Part shown: positions 1-6,113 of the stretch, one piece after another | How positions within the stretch are numbered: position 1 is the stretch's first letter | How the letters are laid out: the number at the start of each line of letters is the position of its first letter | The notes under the pieces: model-generated | What the model was told of the DNA's origin: nothing | Databases searched by the model: none | The model's input: the letters and a program-made list of their open reading frames with translations, nothing else | NCBI GenBank assembly: GCA_027030285.1 | Contig: JALVFC010000298.1 | Coordinates: 1 to 9,669 of the forward strand | Length of the DNA stretch: 9,669 bases | DNA from: Thiotrichaceae bacterium | GTDB taxonomy: Bacteria; Pseudomonadota; Gammaproteobacteria; Thiotrichales; Thiotrichaceae | Reading direction: 5' to 3' | Translations under genes and position numbers: made by a program

Positions 1-354
1 ATTATTAATTACCTCTTTAATAAAGCCATTCATGCCATCGGTTTAGGTGGCGCTGATAGAGTCCTTGGTGGCGTGTTTGGTGTGCTTCGTGGCGCCTTGA
101 TTGTTACTTTAGTAGTTTTGCTGATGGGGCTGGGGTTAACGCCGTTTACTGAAAGTTCACTATGGAAGGGTTCTAAACTGGTGCCTTATTTCACTGATGC
201 GGCTGAGTGGGTTAAACGCGAGATTCCCCCTGATGTGGCTGAAAAGCTCAAGGCTGCGGCAAGTAAAATTGGTATTACGGACACTATGGAGAGTCCTGCC
301 GCTTCCGGGAATGAGAACAGCCCTGAGTCCGGGGCTGCTGAAACAGCGCAATGA
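1..354 (+). CDS. cvpA: CvpA family membrane protein, 3' part (5' end outside window)
   Basis: The reading frame is open from base 1, so the first Met inside the window (base 73) is internal and the gene begins upstream. About 117 residues are visible. The stretch GLGGADRVLGGVFGVLRG is the conserved signature near the last membrane helix of CvpA (colicin V production) proteins. It is followed by a hydrophobic helix (about residues 27-46 of the visible part) and a soluble tail rich in Ala, Ser, Glu and Asn. CvpA is a small inner-membrane protein linked to colicin V secretion, envelope stress and purine-dependent growth; its molecular activity is not settled. The stop codon overlaps the start of the next gene (ATGA), which suggests translational coupling. 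In many gammaproteobacteria purF follows cvpA; here it does not. Identification rests on the signature and topology. Confidence 0.88.
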   Translation: MINYLFNKAIHAIGLGGADRVLGGVFGVLRGALIVTLVVLLMGLGLTPFTESSLWKGSKLVPYFTDAAEWVKREIPPDVAEKLKAAASKIGITDTMESPAASGNENSPESGAAETAQ

Positions 355-752
355 TTGGTGGTTTTCCACCTCAGTCTGGAACCAGGACGGAGAGGCAACT
401 GCTGAAACTATTCAAGTCATTAAGCAGCGACAACAAAAGCACCCTTTTAAAGTTTGCTGAATTTCTTAACCAGCAGGCAGAATCCGAACAAGCTACTACT
501 TCTGGTGAATCACAGGCTACTGAGCCTGCTATCCCTCGTCCTATTGAGCGTCCTGCTAGCGAAAGTGTCATTAAGGCTATCAAACGATTAAAGAAAACCT
601 ACTATATGCTTGATAGCAATTTGCTGCTTGATAAGACCTCTGATCTAATGACACAACATATTCTGAATGGTCGCGAGGCTGCATCGGTGATTGATGATCT
701 GGAAGAGCTTTTCAAGCAGCTTTATGAAAAGTCTTTTGGTACTGACAAGTAG
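351..752 (+). CDS. Conserved protein of unknown function, coupled to cvpA
   Basis: This 133-residue soluble protein has no signal peptide or membrane segment. Its ATG lies within the cvpA stop (ATGA), with no good Shine-Dalgarno sequence upstream, so it is probably translated by ribosomes finishing cvpA. Two predicted helical parts can be seen. Residues 14-40 form an amphipathic segment (LLKLFKSLSSDNKSTLLKFAEFL). Residues 71-128 form a charged helical region with ESVIKAIKRLKKTYYMLD and a Leu/Glu-rich end (VIDDLEELFKQLYE). They are joined by a low-complexity linker (41-70) rich in Ser, Thr, Glu and Pro. I recall similar short proteins beside cvpA in other proteobacteria but cannot name a family or function. 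The coding call is solid because the frame starts by overlap with a real gene and the composition is protein-like. The N-terminal dozen residues (GGFPPQSGTRT) look less conserved in character, so a slightly later functional start cannot be excluded, although no later Met exists before residue 86. Confidence 0.75.
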   Translation: MIGGFPPQSGTRTERQLLKLFKSLSSDNKSTLLKFAEFLNQQAESEQATTSGESQATEPAIPRPIERPASESVIKAIKRLKKTYYMLDSNLLLDKTSDLMTQHILNGREAASVIDDLEELFKQLYEKSFGTDK

Positions 753-817
753 AACAGGGCTTACGGACTTTCTCTTATTCCTTGTGCTTTTCTTTCTGAG
801 TGTTTGATTGACAAGCG
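753..817. other. Convergent intergenic gap, no clear terminator
   Basis: These 65 bases separate the plus-strand cvpA pair from the minus-strand polysaccharide block. The sequence is pyrimidine-rich on the plus strand (runs such as CTTTCTCTTATTCC and GCTTTTCTTTCT). I find only a 5-base inverted match (CTTGT/ACAAG) and no GC-rich stem followed by a T-run on either strand. Termination may be Rho-dependent or may lie inside a neighbouring gene. Confidence 0.5.
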
Positions 818-1924
818 TTATCCGGTTTGTGTGATCACGGCTTTTTTACTGCCTTTTGTCAGTGAGCGAATCAGTCGTCTGGCTGGTGTTTCAAAGAGCT
901 TGTAGGATGCAATGGATATGAGTACCAGTATCAACAAATAAAGATAGAAATGTAGTGCTTCAGGCAAGTGAATAAATTTCTGAAATGTTTTTTCGTATAT
1001 GCCATGAACGGGTCGTTGCAAGATATAGAGGGAAAAACTGGCTTCTCCGAGTAATACTAACCATGGGTGGCTAAACACTCGACTTATTATGCCCCTATTC
1101 AGGGATAGAAAAATAATAAACAGCAGGAAGAGTGGGGCAAGTTGTCCATTGGTCAGGGCAATTTCGAATCCTAGTGCATCGGAAATGTTTTCTTGGAAGG
1201 CAATGAACAGTGCGAGCGTGATGGATGTTAGTATGATACCAGTAGTGCTGTGTCTTGATGCAACCTTCATTATCTCAGGCTTATCTTTAAATACCACACC
1301 AACAATAACGCCCAATATGAAGGCATTGATATGCATTAACGGGTGATAGTAAATAAAATTATGAAGCATGTTTTTTGCCTGGTAGCCGTCACTGTTGAGT
1401 AATAGAGTATGAGTAACCTGAGTAGCAAGCCATATGAATAGAGCAAAAATGGTTATTTTTTTCAGGCTAGATCGGTAGATCACCCAAAGAATGAAAGGGA
1501 AGCACAGGTAGAAAAAGGCTTCTACCGAAAGCGACCAGCCAGGTGAGTTTAGTGACAGGGCATATTGCGGTATCCATGACTGCAATAGAGTGAGATTCAA
1601 AAACAGGGCTGTGCCAATGTCTGGGTGTTTGAGTTTACCGATACTGATGAGCAACAAAGCGATCAAATAGACAGGGTAGATACGCGCAAATCGAGCTAAC
1701 CAGTATTGTTTGGAGCTAAATGCTGTTTTATTGCTGGGCTGATAATAAGCTATCGCCATAATAAAGCCGGATAGCAGATAAAAGTAATTAACAGCAATTG
1801 GGCCTGCAGTGACAACGTTTTTCAGGTAAGGAATAGTGAGTGGGAAAGCCTGACTCCCATAATGGAAGAATACGACAGTAAGCGCAGCAATAAAGCGGGT
1901 GAAAGTGATTTGATCGAGACGCAA
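818..1924 (-). CDS. Acyltransferase 3 family membrane protein (OafA/YrhL-like)
   Basis: This 368-residue polytopic inner-membrane protein should transfer an acyl group, usually acetyl, from the cytoplasmic side onto a sugar of a surface glycan. Family marks run in order: an N-terminal RLDQITFTRFIAALTVVFFHYG with the catalytic His at residue 21, FYLLSGFIM (48-56), RFARIYPVY (78-86) and PGWSLSVEAFFYLCFP (128-143), followed by about seven more hydrophobic helices. The length fits a bare acyltransferase-3 domain with no extra SGNH domain. The start is a TTG codon: the frame is closed by TAA at 1958-1960, no ATG or GTG occurs between that stop and the essential His, and the next Met (residue 50s) is too late. 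No good ribosome site precedes the TTG, so expression may be low or the start may be the ATT at 1940-1942. It is the last gene of the polysaccharide block; acetylation of the repeat unit is the likely role, and substrate and acyl donor are unknown. Confidence 0.88.
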   Translation of the reverse strand: MRLDQITFTRFIAALTVVFFHYGSQAFPLTIPYLKNVVTAGPIAVNYFYLLSGFIMAIAYYQPSNKTAFSSKQYWLARFARIYPVYLIALLLISIGKLKHPDIGTALFLNLTLLQSWIPQYALSLNSPGWSLSVEAFFYLCFPFILWVIYRSSLKKITIFALFIWLATQVTHTLLLNSDGYQAKNMLHNFIYYHPLMHINAFILGVIVGVVFKDKPEIMKVASRHSTTGIILTSITLALFIAFQENISDALGFEIALTNGQLAPLFLLFIIFLSLNRGIISRVFSHPWLVLLGEASFSLYILQRPVHGIYEKTFQKFIHLPEALHFYLYLLILVLISIASYKLFETPARRLIRSLTKGSKKAVITQTG

Positions 1925-2064
1925 AGCAAAATCTGGTTTAATGTAGAGTTGATAACCTTAACTGAATATTACCGGAATGCATAGATATAACTTTTGTAAC
2001 TACTTGGATTACACTCGTGTTTCCCGGTTACTGCCTCGGCTACATGGATGTGGATGAGGGCTGC
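1925..2064. other. Intergenic gap before the acyltransferase gene
   Basis: These 140 bases lie between the stop of the WcaJ-type gene and the TTG of the acyltransferase gene on the minus strand. The half nearer the acyltransferase (about 1925-2010) is AT-rich and contains minus-strand TTATATC and TATGCA stretches that could serve as a -10 element, but no convincing -35 element at proper spacing. A separate promoter is possible, not shown. No terminator hairpin was found. Confidence 0.35.
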
Positions 2065-3462
2065 TCAATACGCATTCTTGTCAGTAAAACCACGCAAAAT
2101 GGTAAAGAGAATTATCTTTATATCCAGCCAAAGACTCCATTCGCGCATGTATTCCAGGTCAAACTCAAGGCGACGGCGCATTTTGTACAGGTTGTCGGTT
2201 TCTCCGCGCCAGCCATTGATTTGCGCCCAGCCAGTAATCCCGGGTTTGATCAGGTGACGCAACATATAGCCTGGAATCAAGGCACGGTATTCTTCATTAT
2301 GAACAACTGCATGAGGTCGTGGCCCAACAATAGACATATTGCCTGTTAATACGTTGAAGAATTGTGGTAATTCATCCAGAGAGGTTTTTCTCAGGAAAGC
2401 ACCAACGCGGGTAATACGTGCATCATTTCTTGTCGCCTGTTTTACAGTATCGTCATTTTCACAAACGGTCATGGTGCGGAATTTCCAGACTTTGATGGGC
2501 TCACCCTTGAGCCCATAACGGTGCTGTTTAAAAAATACAGGTCCCTCAGAAGTGAGTTTGATGGCTATCGCAATAAGCAACATTATTGGTGATATCAGCA
2601 CCAGAATGATGCTGCCAAAAATAATATCTTCAGCACGCTTTATAAAGGCATTATTGGCAGAGAAAGGTGAATCGTATACGGCAAGAATGGGTGTGTTGAC
2701 TATTTCAAGGTATTTGCTTTTTAACAGGTTTGAAGTGAAATAGTCTGGCAGAATGCGGACGGGGGTTGCGGTATCAGCTAACCTGTCTAGCAAGTTGGCT
2801 ATGCGCTTTTTGGACTCTATCGGTAGTGCCAGATATATTTGATCCCACTTGCCGCTACGAGCTGCATCCGTCAGGTCATCATAGTCTCCTAGTATAGGGT
2901 AATGGCGGCGTATTTTTTCAGCAGTTGAATTGTTCAATGTGTTATTTTTGTCGCAGTAAAAGCCAGCTACCTGATAACCATAGTCCGGGTTGGCTTCCAG
3001 CTCCTGGGCAAACCGCAGTCCGTTTTCTGTCATTCCGCTGATCACAATGGTTTTGTTGTTCAGACCCAGAATTTTCAGGTAGGAGAAGATGCGACGCAGG
3101 GCATAGCGGGTAATCAGTAACAGGACAGGGGTTAAAAACAACCAGGAAGTGAGTGTTACCCGCGAGAAGTGCTGACTGGTTTTGGTTATAAAACCAAAGA
3201 AAATGAGTATGAAAAATGCTGCTACCCAGGCAGATATGACATGCAGCACTTCTTCACGAAAGGGGCGGGCTGTCCACGATGAGTAAATATCTGTAAAACG
3301 TGCTGCGAGGCTAAAAAGAATAATACTGGCAAGTCCAGCAATGATATAACCTTCCACATAGTAGATATCAGTATAGAGAAAGGTTATGAATAACGAAAAA
3401 AGTATGACGGCACTATCTACGCTCCTGTAGATGAGTTCTGAACTTATTTGTCTATCTTGCAC
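2065..3462 (-). CDS. wcaJ: WcaJ-type undecaprenyl-phosphate sugar-1-phosphate transferase
   Basis: This 465-residue initiating enzyme moves a sugar-1-phosphate (glucose-1-P in characterised WcaJ) from its UDP-sugar to undecaprenyl phosphate on the inner membrane, the first step of repeat-unit assembly. The order is: four N-terminal membrane helices (about 12-30, 38-54, 75-95, 103-121), a CoA-binding-like/Rossmann region (about 137-262), then the bacterial sugar transferase domain. That domain begins with the re-entrant hydrophobic helix broken at S291-P292 and carries KFRTM (327-331), TSLDELPQ with the D363-E364 dyad, SIVGPRP (377-383) and KPGITGWAQINGWRGETD (406-423). The last stretch is nearly identical, from memory, to E. 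coli WcaJ. Length matches the family. The start is GTG, chosen because a GGAG ribosome site lies 7 bases upstream at 3470-3473. Sugar specificity (glucose, or galactose/GlcNAc analogues) cannot be read from sequence alone. It sits downstream of both glycosyltransferases, so gene order does not follow reaction order. Confidence 0.93.
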   Translation of the reverse strand: MQDRQISSELIYRSVDSAVILFSLFITFLYTDIYYVEGYIIAGLASIILFSLAARFTDIYSSWTARPFREEVLHVISAWVAAFFILIFFGFITKTSQHFSRVTLTSWLFLTPVLLLITRYALRRIFSYLKILGLNNKTIVISGMTENGLRFAQELEANPDYGYQVAGFYCDKNNTLNNSTAEKIRRHYPILGDYDDLTDAARSGKWDQIYLALPIESKKRIANLLDRLADTATPVRILPDYFTSNLLKSKYLEIVNTPILAVYDSPFSANNAFIKRAEDIIFGSIILVLISPIMLLIAIAIKLTSEGPVFFKQHRYGLKGEPIKVWKFRTMTVCENDDTVKQATRNDARITRVGAFLRKTSLDELPQFFNVLTGNMSIVGPRPHAVVHNEEYRALIPGYMLRHLIKPGITGWAQINGWRGETDNLYKMRRRLEFDLEYMREWSLWLDIKIILFTILRGFTDKNAY

Positions 3463-3665
3463 GCTACTGCTCCGGTTTTAGTAGTGGGTGTTCTTCCCTG
3501 GCACCTGTTTCATTCCAGAACTTATCATTATGGTTGGAAATGTGTTGTTAGTTTATTTAATTATGTATGAAATATACAACAATTCTTACAAGTGGTAAAT
3601 ATTTTGTTGTTATTCTCAAGCTCATACGTGAAGTTGTAGGTTGGTGCGCCTTAATCATACTTCCT
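3463..3665. other. AT-rich intergenic region upstream of the WcaJ-type gene
   Basis: At 203 bases this is the longest gap in the minus-strand block. Its middle (about 3545-3615) is strikingly AT-rich compared with its neighbours. It contains a minus-strand CATAAT (3560-3565) resembling a -10 box and a 7-base inverted repeat ACAACAA / TTGTTGT (3576-3582 and 3604-3610, 21-base spacer) that could be an operator. No -35 box sits at standard spacing. A promoter for the WcaJ-type gene is a reasonable inference. A 33-codon frame on the minus strand (3557-3658) begins right after the glycosyltransferase stop and is treated under findings. Confidence 0.35.
3470..3473 (-). promoter_or_regulatory. Ribosome binding site deciding the GTG start of the WcaJ-type gene
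   Basis: On the minus strand GGAG is followed by 7 bases and then GTG at 3462-3460. This is the best Shine-Dalgarno match near the 5' end of the reading frame. It supports GTG as the real start of the sugar transferase gene. Confidence 0.6.
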
Positions 3666-4493
3666 TTAACGACTGGTCAGATCTTTTTCCCAGGTATAAG
3701 AATCAAGCTGTTTAAACTGCTGTCTTGCTCTTATCCTGATCATCAAGGCAATCCCGATGTAAACAAGTGCAGGAATAAACTGTTTGCTAAGTAGTCTTTT
3801 TTTCATCGATCCTGAGTAGTCAGCTTGCTTGGGTTTGGCGCATAGTTGCAGTGCTTCGAGTTGCATATTGCCAAGACGGGCGCGGGTTTTTATCTTGATT
3901 AGTGAATACAGTGTCCGAGGCGCTTTGATATAGATGCTTGTGTTGTCAATATTCATTCTCTCGTGACTGTCAAAGCAACATCTTACATAGCCATCATCAT
4001 TAATAATGTCAGGGAATTTTTGAAAACGCTTTCTGCCAGCTTCACTGATAATGAAACTACATGTGCCAATCACACCATCTTTGATGTATGGAAGCTGTAG
4101 CCATATTTTGTAGTACTGTTTTACAAACCAGGATGAGTTTGCGGTGTCGATCTTCGGTGTGGGTGCCGATAATAATATTTCGGGGTGTTGTTGCATATAC
4201 TGGCTGATCTTTGAGACTGTGCCGGGGGATATGACGGTATCAGCATCCAGATAAAACACAGGATAGCTTGAAATATATTGCTCTGCTTCGTTTAGAGCGT
4301 TTGTTTTTGATGGTTTTGCGATGTCCAGACAAATGATATCAGGGTAGTGCTGGCTGACAATCTCGGCAGTGTTATCTGTGCATCCATTGCAGGCGACTAT
4401 GACAGTATCGACTCCTTCCTGGTTCATAATGCTGTCGAGGCATGCCTGGATGACGCTTGCCTCATTATGCGCGGGTACAATTACTGTTGCCAT
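3666..4493 (-). CDS. Family 2 glycosyltransferase with C-terminal membrane helix
   Basis: This 275-residue GT-A fold enzyme should add one sugar from a nucleotide donor to the lipid-linked repeat unit at the cytoplasmic face of the inner membrane. Its N-terminus VIVPAHNEASVI (residues 4-15) is the GT2 nucleotide-binding start. NGCTDNT (36-42) is the second loop, and the metal-binding DAD is at 83-85 (YLDADTVISPG). NDDG (165-168) is the likely catalytic-base region, and an Arg-rich KTRARLGNMQ follows at 202-211 in the place of the (Q/R)xxRW motif. A hydrophobic segment at about 239-253, ending in basic residues, probably anchors it to the membrane. The ATG is backed by a strong GGGAGG ribosome site 6 bases upstream. 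It is shorter than cellulose-synthase-like GT2 enzymes but typical of repeat-unit transferases. Donor and acceptor are unknown. A structured-looking leader precedes it. Confidence 0.87.
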   Translation of the reverse strand: MATVIVPAHNEASVIQACLDSIMNQEGVDTVIVACNGCTDNTAEIVSQHYPDIICLDIAKPSKTNALNEAEQYISSYPVFYLDADTVISPGTVSKISQYMQQHPEILLSAPTPKIDTANSSWFVKQYYKIWLQLPYIKDGVIGTCSFIISEAGRKRFQKFPDIINDDGYVRCCFDSHERMNIDNTSIYIKAPRTLYSLIKIKTRARLGNMQLEALQLCAKPKQADYSGSMKKRLLSKQFIPALVYIGIALMIRIRARQQFKQLDSYTWEKDLTSR

Positions 4494-4646
4494 GCGATGC
4501 CTCCCATTATCCAGGAATCCTCAGTTGAACAGTCTCTGAGTCTATAGCGAGACTCACCTTCTGGGTGAGTTGTATGCCTGGTATTTATTTTCACGGTTTC
4601 AATATCTTATTTGCACTATCATAGCGGTGAGCTGAGGACTTCAGGA
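4494..4646 (-). other. Leader/intergenic region with nested inverted repeats
   Basis: These 153 bases separate the two GT2 genes. Plus-strand coordinates of complementary arms are: 4552-4558 with 4564-4570 (ACTCACC/GGTGAGT, 5-base loop), 4538-4543 with 4550-4555 (GAGTCT/AGACTC, 6-base loop), and an outer pair 4518-4524 with 4632-4638 (TCCTCAG/CTGAGGA). The first two share bases 4552-4555, so they cannot form together. No T-run follows either hairpin on the minus strand, so these are not classic terminators. A minus-strand TATGAT near 4616-4621 resembles a -10 box, but its -35 is poor. Regulatory function is inference. Confidence 0.35.
4500..4505 (-). promoter_or_regulatory. Strong ribosome binding site of the 275-residue GT2 gene
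   Basis: On the minus strand GGGAGG lies 6 bases before the ATG at 4493-4491. It is the strongest Shine-Dalgarno sequence seen in the block. The most ribosome-proximal of the inverted repeats described for this leader lies about 30 bases upstream of it. Confidence 0.7.
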
Positions 4647-5606
4647 TCATGTATTCCATCCCTTGAGCCAGTCTGCTGTGGCAAACAGAACTTTTTTCCA
4701 TTCTCCGGCCTGTTTCTTCCTGGCAGGCTTTAATAGCGAGAGCAGGCTTGAGCCGACTGCTTTATTGATGACATACAAGCTGAGCAATCCTTTATGCAAG
4801 GGTTTTTGCCATGTTTTTGAGTGTCGGTTTACTAATTCCACCTTGCCTTTTAGTAGTTTGATGATTTTCCCTGAAAAAGTGGTTTCGCTGGCACCACCGT
4901 GGTGGATAATGCGAGCCTGTGGAGTAATGATGGGCTGATAGCCTTTGTCGATAGCTTTCAGGCAGTAGTCCGCTTCTTCACCATACATAAAAAAGCTTTC
5001 ATCCAGACCTCCTTGCTGCTCCCACAGTGTTCGGCTGGTCAGGAAAAAACAGCCTTGTACTATATCTACTTCCCGCTCGCTATTGCGTTGCCAGCAGCCA
5101 TAATTTGCCTTATTAAAAAAGCAGCTATCGGAAAAGAGTTTGCTGAGACCCAAAGCACTAAACAGCAGGGTGAGGGTAGTAGGTCGCGACCAGGCATTAT
5201 GTGTATTCAGGCTAAGATCATTGTTCAGTGTGATGCCTCCCCAGATGCCATTATCACGATGTGCCTGCGCAAACTGGTAGAGCTTGTCAATAGCACCATC
5301 AAGTACTACGGTGTCCGGGTTGAGTAACAGAATAAGCTCTGCATTAGACTGGCGTGCGCCCAGGTTGCAGCCACCTGAAAATCCGGTGTTTGTTGGCGAT
5401 CGGATGAGTGTCAGATCAGGAAATTCATCCGCAATTTTATCCGCCGAACCATCATGGGAGTCATTATCAACTACTATTAGATTAAACCGGGTATGACGGG
5501 TTTCCGTGTAGACTGAGCGAATCGCACGCAGGGTCAATTCTGCCGTATTGTAGGAGACAATGATAATATCCAGCTGGAAATCGGGGGATGTGGTTTGTTG
5601 TTTCAC
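4647..5606 (-). CDS. Family 2 glycosyltransferase, WbbL/rhamnosyltransferase-like
   Basis: This 319-residue enzyme belongs to the WbbL-like branch of GT2 (COG1216 type), members of which often transfer rhamnose or a related deoxysugar from a dTDP donor to a lipid-linked glycan. Visible marks are DIIIVSYN (13-20), VVDNDSHDGS (45-54), the branch-typical NTGFSGGCN (73-81), LLNPD (94-98) with NPD in place of DxD, DIVQGCFFLT (181-190) and DESFFMYGEEADYC (202-215) with the acidic catalytic cluster, followed by the paired His 235-236. A hydrophobic stretch at about 274-294 may sit on the membrane. The frame has no ATG before the first core motif; the GTG at 5606-5604, 9 bases after the upstream stop, is the only plausible start, with a poor ribosome site, so translational coupling to the acetyltransferase gene is likely. 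Rhamnose specificity is inference from the branch and not shown here. Confidence 0.9.
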   Translation of the reverse strand: MKQQTTSPDFQLDIIIVSYNTAELTLRAIRSVYTETRHTRFNLIVVDNDSHDGSADKIADEFPDLTLIRSPTNTGFSGGCNLGARQSNAELILLLNPDTVVLDGAIDKLYQFAQAHRDNGIWGGITLNNDLSLNTHNAWSRPTTLTLLFSALGLSKLFSDSCFFNKANYGCWQRNSEREVDIVQGCFFLTSRTLWEQQGGLDESFFMYGEEADYCLKAIDKGYQPIITPQARIIHHGGASETTFSGKIIKLLKGKVELVNRHSKTWQKPLHKGLLSLYVINKAVGSSLLSLLKPARKKQAGEWKKVLFATADWLKGWNT

Positions 5607-5615
5607 AAGGCTTGT

Positions 5616-6077
5616 CTACTTCTGATTTGAATCATCAATCATGCCATAGGCGATGGTTTTGATGCCTGTTTTGATCACTTTTGCCGGGTTGCCACCCACT
5701 GCGCAGTGGGATGGAATATCTTTGGTGACGACACTGCCAGCACCGACAATCACCTGGTCGCCAATGGTGACGTTGGGGAGAATAATGGCACCTGCCCCAA
5801 TAAAACAGTTTTCTCCGATAACTGTCCTGGCAGAGTGACGACGGGTTGAAAAATCGTGGGAAAGAATAATGGCATCGAAAGCAACATACGTTTTACTACC
5901 GATATACAGCCCTTGCGGGTTGGTTTTATCGATGCGTGCCTTAAACGAAATTCTCACATCGGGGGCGATATGCATGCCATAGACAGTGCGCAAATACCAG
6001 TTTCTGCTGCTTAAGAGTGCGTTGCGAATCCTCACCAGCACCATGAATACATTGTGATTTATAAAGCGTAATCGCAT
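5616..6077 (-). CDS. Hexapeptide-repeat (LbH) O-acetyltransferase
   Basis: This 153-residue cytoplasmic protein is of the left-handed parallel beta-helix acyltransferase type (WcaF / maltose acetyltransferase / LacA relatives), expected to act as a trimer and move acetyl from acetyl-CoA to a sugar. Hexapeptide turns are clear at about 86-118 (VIGENC, FIGAGAIIL, TIGDQVIVGAGSVVTKD), and the general-base His is H74 in LSHDF. The usual C-terminal closure AVGGNPAKVIK (126-136) is present. The N-terminus (residues 1-30) is basic and hydrophobic, without a clear signal peptide. The ATG has no Shine-Dalgarno sequence close by; a GGGGAG lies 24 bases upstream, too far to serve it. The gene sits 9 bases before the WbbL-like gene, so the two are probably co-translated. 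Likely role: O-acetylating a sugar of the repeat unit before export, complementing the membrane acyltransferase encoded at the left end of the block. Confidence 0.9.
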   Translation of the reverse strand: MRLRFINHNVFMVLVRIRNALLSSRNWYLRTVYGMHIAPDVRISFKARIDKTNPQGLYIGSKTYVAFDAIILSHDFSTRRHSARTVIGENCFIGAGAIILPNVTIGDQVIVGAGSVVTKDIPSHCAVGGNPAKVIKTGIKTIAYGMIDDSNQK

Positions 6078-6113
6078 AGGTATATTTTCAGTTGCAGGTT
6101 AATGCTCCCCTGT

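Noticed and set aside
753..817. Bidirectional terminator between the convergent genes
   Set aside because: Only a 5-base inverted match with a long spacer was found, with no GC-rich stem and no T-run directly after it.
2017..2349. Plus-strand reading frame of 110 codons
   Set aside because: It lies almost wholly antisense to the conserved C-terminal catalytic region of the WcaJ-type gene, has no ribosome site, and its protein has no recognisable features.
3567..3794. Plus-strand reading frame of 75 codons with a hydrophobic stretch, starting in the 203-base gap
   Set aside because: It runs antisense into the end of the GT2 gene, has no Shine-Dalgarno sequence before its ATG, and the hydrophobic stretch follows from the AT-rich composition.
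4899..5327. Plus-strand reading frame of 142 codons
   Set aside because: It is fully antisense to the WbbL-like GT2, whose motifs are all intact; the translation shows no family features.
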